From: Flavobacteriaceae bacterium GSB9
GTDB lineage: Bacteria; Bacteroidota; Bacteroidia; Flavobacteriales; Flavobacteriaceae
Assembly (NCBI GenBank): GCA_022749295.1
Contig: CP062007.1
Location: 868,001-932,000, forward strand
DNA: 64,000 bases
Direction: 5' to 3'
In this document: positions 10,893 to 17,431 of the stretch, piece after piece
How the letters are laid out: each line of letters opens with the position of its first letter
How positions within the stretch are numbered: the stretch's first letter is position 1
Position numbers and translations under genes: made by a program
Notes under the pieces: generated by a model
Databases searched by the model: none
Told to the model about the DNA's origin: nothing
Seen by the model: the letters and a program-made list of their open reading frames with translations, nothing else

Positions 10893-10990
10893 AAGGCAAG
10901 CTACCTACATCACACCGCTACGACCGTTTACCTTTGCTTCGTTCCCGACCTGGAGGATTCAACAGGAGCTGGTTGTGTAGGACTTGCCAG
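10893..10990 (-). ncRNA. ffs: Signal recognition particle RNA (small bacterial type)
   Basis: On the minus strand the sequence contains the SRP helix 8 core CCAGGTCGGGAACGAAGCA, with the GGAA-type tetraloop and the asymmetric loop bound by Ffh. The flanking strands fold back: TGGCAAG near 10983-10989 pairs with CTTGCC at 10895-10900, giving a single hairpin of roughly 97 bases. A T-run follows the 3' end. A promoter box ends just before the 5' end. The RNA joins Ffh to target signal-anchor proteins to the membrane. Confidence 0.9.
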
Positions 10991-10993
10991 GTG

Positions 10994-11024
10994 CAAAGTT
11001 ACGAACTTTTAAAATTTTGACAAT
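10994..11024 (-). promoter_or_regulatory. Promoter of the SRP RNA gene
   Basis: Read on the minus strand, ATTG (11021-11024) and TAACTTTG (10994-11001) are 19 bases apart, matching the Bacteroidota -33/-7 pattern with one change. Transcription would start about at 10990, exactly where the hairpin begins. Confidence 0.7.
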
Positions 11025-11078
11025 GATTTTTTAAACTGATTTTTAATAAATATCTTGCCCAAAATTAGAATTTCAACA

Positions 11079-12113
11079 ATGAGTACCATCAAATATCTAA
11101 CAATCATATTTTTAACTGCCCTTACTTTTAGTTGCGGCTCTAACACAGGTAGTAAAAAAAGTGATTTTAGCATTAAAACCAATGCTAAAAAAGGCAACAT
11201 ATCCAATAATGAAACCTTAAAATTGTCTTTAGAAAACAAAAAAGGGCATACTATTGATTCGGTTCTTTACACCCTAAACGGAAAAAGAATTAAAGCTAAT
11301 ACCGTTTTGAAAAATATAAAATTAGGAGAGCACACCATTAAAGCGACGGTACATTTCAATGGCGAAAAACAAGAAACCACCTACCCCATTACTATTTTAA
11401 ATAGTGAAGTCCCTAAAATTTACGGTTATAAAATCGTTAATGAATACCCACACGACATTACTTCTTATACCCAAGGTATTGAGTTTTTTAACGATACGCT
11501 TTATGAAAGTACAGGCCAATACAGAGAATCTAAACTGAGAAAAGTAAATTATAAAACAGGTGAAATAATAAAAAACCTAAATTTAGCCAACGAATATTTT
11601 GGCGAAGGTCTCACGATTTTAAACAACAAAGTGTATCAGCTTACATGGCAAAAAGGAATTGGTTTTGTTTATAGTGTAAATACTTTTGAAAAACTAGACA
11701 GCTTCAAATACGGAAACAGTAAAGAAGGCTGGGGTTTGTGCAACGATGACGATATTTTATACAAAAGCGATGGGACAGAAAAAATTTGGATGTTGAATCC
11801 TGAAACTTTAGTTGAAGAAGATTACATTCAAGTTTGTACCAACAAAGGAAAAATAGTTGGAATCAATGAAATGGAATGGATTGAAGGAAAAATATATGCC
11901 AATCGCTACCAAAAAAATGGGGTTGCTATTATTAATCCAAAAAATGGAGCTGTTGAAGGCGTTATAGACTTTACACCTTTAAAAAACAAAGTAACACAAC
12001 ATCAAGGTTTGGATGTGCTTAACGGCATTGCCTACAACCCAAAAACAAAAACCATATTCGTTACGGGCAAACGTTGGGATAAATTGTTTGAAGTTGAAAT
12101 AGTTGAGAAATAA
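11079..12113 (+). CDS. Glutaminyl-peptide cyclotransferase (lipoprotein)
   Basis: Start at ATG 11079 gives a lipoprotein signal (IIFLTALTFSC); an upstream TTG at 11055 would only add eight residues before it. After an N-terminal beta domain of about 100 residues comes the bacterial/plant-type glutamine cyclotransferase five-bladed propeller (from YPHDITSYTQGIEFFNDTLYES, through GEGLTILNNKVYQLTWQ, GWGLCNDDDILYKSDGT, INEMEWIEGKIYAN, to LNGIAYNPKTKTIFVTGK). The enzyme turns N-terminal glutamine into pyroglutamate. Many T9SS-exported proteins in Bacteroidota begin with pyroglutamate after signal cleavage at xA-Q, so this enzyme probably matures exported proteins in the periplasm. Confidence 0.92.
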   Translation: MSTIKYLTIIFLTALTFSCGSNTGSKKSDFSIKTNAKKGNISNNETLKLSLENKKGHTIDSVLYTLNGKRIKANTVLKNIKLGEHTIKATVHFNGEKQETTYPITILNSEVPKIYGYKIVNEYPHDITSYTQGIEFFNDTLYESTGQYRESKLRKVNYKTGEIIKNLNLANEYFGEGLTILNNKVYQLTWQKGIGFVYSVNTFEKLDSFKYGNSKEGWGLCNDDDILYKSDGTEKIWMLNPETLVEEDYIQVCTNKGKIVGINEMEWIEGKIYANRYQKNGVAIINPKNGAVEGVIDFTPLKNKVTQHQGLDVLNGIAYNPKTKTIFVTGKRWDKLFEVEIVEK

Positions 12114-12143
12114 AATATCGATACCGGATAGTTTATTTACTTT

Positions 12144-12163
12144 TTTGTAATCATTATTACAAA
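12144..12163. promoter_or_regulatory. CRP/FNR-type palindrome upstream of cydAB
   Basis: A perfect inverted repeat: TTTGTAAT, four bases, ATTACAAA. It contains TGTAA-N6-TTACA, the half-site geometry of CRP/FNR-family operators. Its centre lies about 30 bases before the -7 box at 12184-12191, i.e. near -42, the usual class II activator position. Confidence 0.6.
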
Positions 12164-12183
12164 GTTTTTTAAGCTTTATAAAG

Positions 12184-12191
12184 TATCTTTG
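12184..12191 (+). promoter_or_regulatory. -7 promoter box of cydAB
   Basis: TATCTTTG matches TAnnTTTG and lies 26 bases before the cydA ATG. The -33 position reads AAAG rather than TTTG, which fits an activator-dependent promoter. Confidence 0.65.
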
Positions 12192-12217
12192 TAACATTAC
12201 TTTTTAAAGCTTCCTTC

Positions 12218-13522
12218 ATGGACAATTTAGATGCCGCCAGGTTACAAATGGCATTTACCCTTATTTTTCACATTGTATTTGCTTGTATTGGAATGGTTAT
12301 GCCCTTTTTTATGGTTATTTCACATAAAAAATGGCTAAATACACGCAACCCTATTTATTTAAAACTCACCAAATCATGGCAAAAAGGTGTCGCTATTTTC
12401 TTTGTTACAGGAGCTGTTTCAGGCACAGCATTGTCTTTCGAGTTAGGCTTGTTATGGCCTGAGTTTATGAAGTATGCCGGTCCCATAATTGGGATGCCCT
12501 TTTCATTGGAAGGAGCTGCTTTTTTTGTAGAAGCCATCGCTTTAGGTTTTTATCTTTATGGATGGGATAAAATCCCTGAAAAGTTCCATTGGTTCACAGG
12601 TGTTATAGTTGGCATTTCTGGAGTAGCATCTGGCATTTTGGTAGTATCTGCCAATGGTTGGATGAATGCACCTTCTGGTTTCGATTATATAAATGGACAA
12701 TTTTTAAATATAGATCCTGTTAAGGCCCTCTTCAACCCAGCTTGGTTTACACAAGCACTGCACATGACTTTAGCCGCGTTTACAGCTACAAGCTTTGCCG
12801 TGGCAGGTATTCACGCCTTTCAAATTTATAAGCGACGGCAAATAGAATTACACAAAAAAGCATTTAAAATAGCTATAACATTTGGTGCAATTGCTGCTAT
12901 CATACAACCTATAAGCGGTGACCTTTCAGCAAAAGATGTTGCCAAACGCCAGCCTGTTAAATTGGCCGCTATGGAAGCCCATTACGAAACTACCAATGGT
13001 GCACCACTATATATAGGTGGTATTGTCAATCAAACAAACAAAACGGTTTCCCATAAAATTGAAATCCCCAAAGCATTGTCTTTTTTAGCTTTTGGCGATT
13101 TTAATGCCGAGGTAAAAGGCCTAAACGATTTTCCTGATGATGTTAAACCCAATGTAGCCACAGTGCATTATGCCTTTCAAATTATGGTGGGCATCGGTAC
13201 CTTGCTTATGATAGCTGGTATGTTATTCTTTATCAGTTTAAAAAGAAAATCGTGGTGGCAAAAAAATTGGTTTTGGTTATTATTTGCCATACTTGCACCG
13301 TTTGGCTTTATGGCTTTGGAAGCCGGATGGATTGTTACCGAAGTAGGCAGGCAACCTTGGATTATTCATAACATTATGCGAACCAAAGATGCCGTTACTC
13401 CCATGCCAGGAATGATTTATAGTTTCTATTTTTATCTATTGCTTTACGGAATGCTTACCGTGTCGGTAACTTGGTTGATGACAAGACAAGTAAAAGCACT
13501 AAACAATCCTAAATCCGCTTAA
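12218..13522 (+). CDS. cydA: Cytochrome bd ubiquinol oxidase subunit I
   Basis: A 434-residue multi-spanning protein. The N-terminus DAARLQMAFTLIFHIVFA holds the conserved histidine that ligates a high-spin haem; further conserved parts include the FFVTGAVSGTALSFELGLLWP helix, the EGAAFFVEAIALGFYLYGWD helix and the GRQPW motif near the C-terminus. It is about 90 residues shorter than the E. coli subunit, as in the short-Q-loop or CIO-like forms common in Bacteroidota. With CydB it reduces oxygen to water using quinol, with high oxygen affinity. cydB follows after two bases. The promoter carries a CRP/FNR-type palindrome. Confidence 0.95.
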   Translation: MDNLDAARLQMAFTLIFHIVFACIGMVMPFFMVISHKKWLNTRNPIYLKLTKSWQKGVAIFFVTGAVSGTALSFELGLLWPEFMKYAGPIIGMPFSLEGAAFFVEAIALGFYLYGWDKIPEKFHWFTGVIVGISGVASGILVVSANGWMNAPSGFDYINGQFLNIDPVKALFNPAWFTQALHMTLAAFTATSFAVAGIHAFQIYKRRQIELHKKAFKIAITFGAIAAIIQPISGDLSAKDVAKRQPVKLAAMEAHYETTNGAPLYIGGIVNQTNKTVSHKIEIPKALSFLAFGDFNAEVKGLNDFPDDVKPNVATVHYAFQIMVGIGTLLMIAGMLFFISLKRKSWWQKNWFWLLFAILAPFGFMALEAGWIVTEVGRQPWIIHNIMRTKDAVTPMPGMIYSFYFYLLLYGMLTVSVTWLMTRQVKALNNPKSA

Positions 13523-13524
13523 AT

Positions 13525-14541
13525 ATGCTTTACGTTGTTATACTTTTTTTATTAGTATCGCTATTACTTTATGTTATTTTAGCTGGAGCCGATTTTGGTG
13601 CTGGTATTGTTGAATTGTTCTCTTCTGAACAAAACCAAAAAATCACGAAAAAAACCATTTACAGTGTTATGGGTCCTGTCTGGGAAGCCAACCATATTTG
13701 GATTATCATTTTGGTTGTAATTCTCTGGGTTGGATTTCCTGGTTTTTACAATGTACTTGTAGTTTATTTACACATTCCATTAACCTTGGTACTTTTGGGC
13801 ATTACATTACGAGGTGTCGCTTTTGTATTTAGGCATTATGATGCTTATAAAGATAAATCTCAAATAGTTTACGATTGGCTTTTTAGAGTATCTAGTTTTG
13901 TAACCCCTGTATTTTTGGGAATGACAGCTGGAGCCATGGTTTCTGGTGAATTGATTATTACAGAAAATTATGGCAATTTTACGTTTGCCGAACTATTTAT
14001 CAACCCTTGGTTAAATGGTTTTTCAATTTGGGTAGGTTTATTTTTTGCGGCCTTATGTGCGTTTTTAACCTCTATTCTTCTTATTGGAGAAACTACAAGT
14101 GTAAACCGTCATATTTATGTTAGAAAATCAAGAATAGCCACGGTTTCGGTCATCATCCTTGGTTTTGTGGTATTAAGTTATGGGCTTATGTATGATGTTG
14201 TTTTTGTTACCGATTTTCTTAAAAACCCATATACAATTGGCCTGATTATACTTTCTGGAATATTGATTTTTCCGCTTATGCGAAGTATAAAAAAAGCCAG
14301 ACGTATAGTAAGTAGAACTTTAGCCGGGTTACAGGTGGTTTTGATTATAATTGCAGCATTAATTACACATTATCCTTATTTGATAATTGCTTCAAATACC
14401 GAAATGAGTATTATTGAAACTGTTGCTACCCAGGGCACAATAAAAGTTTTGGGAATTTCGCTAATAATTGGTGGTCTCATTATTCTTCCGGGGGTTTTTC
14501 ACCTTTTTAAGTCGTTTAAGATGATAAAAATTTTGGAATAA
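13525..14541 (+). CDS. cydB: Cytochrome bd ubiquinol oxidase subunit II
   Basis: A 338-residue CydB with eight or more hydrophobic segments. The N-terminal part is diagnostic (YVILAGADFGAGIVELF, then MGPVWEANHIWIIILVVILW and LGITLRGVAFVFRHYDA). It starts two bases after cydA and forms one operon with it. No cydX-like small gene is visible behind it, and cydDC is not in the window. The next gene is convergent, three bases away. Confidence 0.95.
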   Translation: MLYVVILFLLVSLLLYVILAGADFGAGIVELFSSEQNQKITKKTIYSVMGPVWEANHIWIIILVVILWVGFPGFYNVLVVYLHIPLTLVLLGITLRGVAFVFRHYDAYKDKSQIVYDWLFRVSSFVTPVFLGMTAGAMVSGELIITENYGNFTFAELFINPWLNGFSIWVGLFFAALCAFLTSILLIGETTSVNRHIYVRKSRIATVSVIILGFVVLSYGLMYDVVFVTDFLKNPYTIGLIILSGILIFPLMRSIKKARRIVSRTLAGLQVVLIIIAALITHYPYLIIASNTEMSIIETVATQGTIKVLGISLIIGGLIILPGVFHLFKSFKMIKILE

Positions 14542-14544
14542 TTA

Positions 14545-16782
14545 TTAAAACCTTACTGCAACTTTTCCTCTTAAAAAGAAAGGCGCCCCTGGGGTAAAAT
14601 GAATTTCTTCTACAGAATTGGGCTCATTAAATAATCTGCTTTCCGTAGCAAATTGTGCTTCGTTCCATTCGGTATCAAAAAGGTTTTCAACTATTACACC
14701 AAAAGTCCAATTATTAAGTGTGTAATTCAGGTTTAAATCGGTCACAAAATACCCCTCGGCAATAATAGAATTATCTTCATTTGCAGGTCGGTCTTTAATA
14801 AACCTATAATTTATTCCACCAGATAAATTCTTCCAATTTTTAATGCTTAACCCACCTGAAGAAGTTAAGTCTGGCGCTAAAGGTATATAGTTTTCTCCAT
14901 CGGGTTCCTCACTACTTCTGGCATAAGTATAATTGAGGTCAGTGTTAAAAAACAGCCAATCGTTTAATTGGTAGCGCATACCAAAATCAACACCGTAGCG
15001 TTCCGTTTTTCCACTGGGCTCTACAATTCCAGCATCGCCAACATAAACAAATTCCTGTTGCAAAAACAAGTTCCAAAGGGCAGCATTAAACACCAACCGG
15101 TTTAGCGGCTTGTAAATAACCCCTAAATCGCAGCCAAAAGAAGTTGGTAATATTTCTTCCCCTTTATTGGCAACCACTACCCTAGTATCGTTGGAATGGT
15201 ACCCCAATCCCGTTTTGGCAAACAACTGTAATTTTGATGAAGCTGCATAAATCACATTTAATTTGGGGCTTATTTTTATATTATTTTCACTTTGATTGTC
15301 GTAGGTTTCTGTTAATAAATTTTCGTAATCAAATTTAAAATAATCAAATCTTACGCCCGGATTCAGCGTCCAATTTCCTATTTTATAGTTTAAGTTAGCA
15401 AAGGCAAAGGCATTTAACTCATCAACATTCCCAAAGGCCAATCGTTCTAAAATGGTTTGTCGATTTATAGTTTTTGAAAGCTGCACATCATTAACATCGT
15501 CGTATCTAAATCCTGTTCCTAATTCATATCTTAAATGTGAATTATTGTTTTTCAAATGGATTGTATGGTCGTAAACAGACGAAGCGCCAATAATGGTCCT
15601 ATTTTCCTTTTGATGTATTTGATCGCCGTTTACAGGATCTTCCAAGAAAAAGGTAAAGTTTGAAAACAGTTCAAAATCGTATTTAGATATGTAAGCATTG
15701 GTTTTTATTTTAGAATGCGCATCCAATTGTTTGGTGTGATTTATCCAAACATTACTACGGTTGGTATTGCCACCTTCAGTATCGTCTATGGCTCCAAAAC
15801 GGCCTATTAAACCTTGCTCCACAGCCCGAACAGGAATTTGCCCCGAGGCATCCCATTTACTTTGAAAATGGGATACCGATAAATTAAATTCCTGATCTTG
15901 ATGATTATTAAAGTGATATCGCCCCATGATATTTAATCGATTGAAATTTTGTGGTGACTCAAAAACACCGTCGGACAACATCAACTCTGAAGCCATATAA
16001 GCGCTACTGTACTCTTCTTCAAAAAGCTTTGTCATTGCCAATGTTCTAAGGGTATTGAACTGTCCTGCTTCAATCGCAATCAAATTGTTTTTTATTGTTT
16101 TTTTGGTACCAATATCCACATAACCAGCCGTATTAAAATTACCCTTATTAGCGTAATAGCTTCCTTTGGCGAAATCAATATTGCCAATGGTTTCTGGAAT
16201 GATAAAGTGCATATCTGAATAGCCTTGACCATGGGCATGTGATACCATATTTACGGGCATGCCATCAACATTTATGGCTATATCGGTACCGTGATCGATA
16301 TCGAAGCCCCTCAAAAATATCTGCTCGGCTTTTCCACCACCCGCATGCTGACCAATAATTAGTCCCGGAACTTTATGAAGTATTTCTTGTGAAGATTTTA
16401 CGGGATTTGTTTTTAAATCGACGTTCAAAAAGGTACTCAGCACATTAGCTTTCGATACAACCAAAACCTGATCTAAAGAGGCTGGCGCTTCATTTAGTGC
16501 AACGATAAATTTTGTTGACAACTCGATTTCCGTTATTACAATTGATGTGTTTTCGTAACCCAAGCTATAAAAAAAAATCTCATCATTTAACGCCACGTCG
16601 TCCAGCTCAAAATATCCAGAAATATTGGTGTAAGTATAGGCTCCGTTGGTTTTATTATAAACGCCAACACCCTGAATAGGCAAGCCCTTTTCTTTTGAAA
16701 TAACCCTACCACTTATTTCGTGGGCACTTAAAATTGAGATGGAAAATAAAAACAGAACTAAAAGTATTCTGCTTTGTAGCAT
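14545..16782 (-). CDS. TonB-dependent receptor with carboxypeptidase-like N-terminal domain
   Basis: Start at 16782 gives a clean signal peptide (MLQSRILLVLFLFSISILSA); the frame is open 20 codons further, but only from a TTG and without a better signal. Residues about 24-105 form a CarboxypepD_reg-like beta domain (ISGRVISKEKGLPIQGVGVYN). The plug follows (SSQEILHKVPGLIIGQHAGGG, FLRGFDIDHGTDIAINVDGMP), then a 22-strand barrel ending with aromatic VAVRF. The histidine-containing stretch VSHAHGQGYSDMHFIIPE is notable and typical of a receptor clade of unclear, possibly metal, specificity. It imports a ligand across the outer membrane with TonB energy. No SusD partner is present. Confidence 0.92.
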   Translation of the reverse strand: MLQSRILLVLFLFSISILSAHEISGRVISKEKGLPIQGVGVYNKTNGAYTYTNISGYFELDDVALNDEIFFYSLGYENTSIVITEIELSTKFIVALNEAPASLDQVLVVSKANVLSTFLNVDLKTNPVKSSQEILHKVPGLIIGQHAGGGKAEQIFLRGFDIDHGTDIAINVDGMPVNMVSHAHGQGYSDMHFIIPETIGNIDFAKGSYYANKGNFNTAGYVDIGTKKTIKNNLIAIEAGQFNTLRTLAMTKLFEEEYSSAYMASELMLSDGVFESPQNFNRLNIMGRYHFNNHQDQEFNLSVSHFQSKWDASGQIPVRAVEQGLIGRFGAIDDTEGGNTNRSNVWINHTKQLDAHSKIKTNAYISKYDFELFSNFTFFLEDPVNGDQIHQKENRTIIGASSVYDHTIHLKNNNSHLRYELGTGFRYDDVNDVQLSKTINRQTILERLAFGNVDELNAFAFANLNYKIGNWTLNPGVRFDYFKFDYENLLTETYDNQSENNIKISPKLNVIYAASSKLQLFAKTGLGYHSNDTRVVVANKGEEILPTSFGCDLGVIYKPLNRLVFNAALWNLFLQQEFVYVGDAGIVEPSGKTERYGVDFGMRYQLNDWLFFNTDLNYTYARSSEEPDGENYIPLAPDLTSSGGLSIKNWKNLSGGINYRFIKDRPANEDNSIIAEGYFVTDLNLNYTLNNWTFGVIVENLFDTEWNEAQFATESRLFNEPNSVEEIHFTPGAPFFLRGKVAVRF

Positions 16783-17031
16783 TTGAAGTCTTTTTTGGAA
16801 TGGTTGCACGATGAATTTAATTTTAAAGTTAAACAAAGTCAATAAATTTTGACTTCGGCTTAGTTTTTAAAGTACCTACGAAAAAAACTTTTCGAGGGTT
16901 TTAAATTTTTAAAAATTTATGCAAATATATTCTTTATCAATGGTTAAACAGTTCCAAAAAACCTCTGAAAAATGGTTAAAAAAGCCCGAGCCAAGAGGCA
17001 CGGGCAACTTTTATTTGCATTGAAAACTCAA
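16783..17031. other. Intergenic stretch upstream of TonB receptor
   Basis: AT-rich DNA between the TonB receptor start and the PorP/SprF pseudogene. It must hold the receptor's promoter, but no clear TAnnTTTG pair was identified. The only structure is the terminator hairpin at 16984-17005. Confidence 0.5.
16978..17005 (-). terminator. Terminator downstream of the PorP/SprF remnant
   Basis: On the minus strand GCCCGTGCC-TCTT-GGCTCGGGC forms a nine-pair stem with one mismatch and is followed by six T residues. It is GC-rich like the remnant, and it probably ended the original gene or operon. Confidence 0.7.
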
Positions 17032-17358
17032 CTAATGGTGCACTGGGTCCTGTGTACATGGGCAGTTGCTTATGCCCTGCAGGAAGTCGAGGCCTATGGT
17101 GACCACGTGCGTTCCGGAGTTGTACCCCGACAGGTCGTTGGTTGTGACCTGGTAGGCGTACCCAAAATATAAAATGAATTTCTTGAATCCCACCATGGGG
17201 CCGATGTTGAGCGGCCTAAAAAACTGGTCGTTCAAAAAGCGGTACGATATGACCGCACAGTAATAGTCCATATAATTGAACAAGGTTTTGTCCAAAAGTT
17301 TGCATACTTACCAAAAGAAAGAAAGTAACCTCCCCATTTTTAAAGTAGGCATTTTCAT
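17032..17358 (-). pseudogene. PorP/SprF family pseudogene (N-terminal start plus C-terminal end)
   Basis: The C-terminal 85 codons encode a recognisable PorP/SprF barrel end: IGPMVGFKKFILYFGYAYQ, then TNDLSGYNSGTHVVTIGLDF and a cysteine-rich tail GISNCPCTQ. In the same frame upstream, an ATG at 17358 begins a signal-like start (PTLKMGRLLSFFW) that meets a TAA at 17310. An intact PorP/SprF has about 300 residues, so the middle is gone and one stop interrupts what is left. The coding part from about 17035 to 17230 is visibly GC-richer, with C/G-ending codons, than the AT-rich flanks. That suggests a gene from another background that has since decayed. Confidence 0.7.
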
Positions 17359-17431
17359 GGCAGTTATATTTAAGATTTCTTTTTTACTTGGGGCTTTTCA
17401 AAAAGAAATGTAGTCTGTAATTCTATATCAT

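Noticed and set aside
16972-17172. Plus-strand frame of 66 codons
   Set aside because: It is antisense to the PorP/SprF remnant, whose family match on the minus strand is clear.
17295-17358. Reading the PorP/SprF remnant as an intact small gene by stop read-through
   Set aside because: There is no evidence for recoding, and the missing barrel middle argues for decay.
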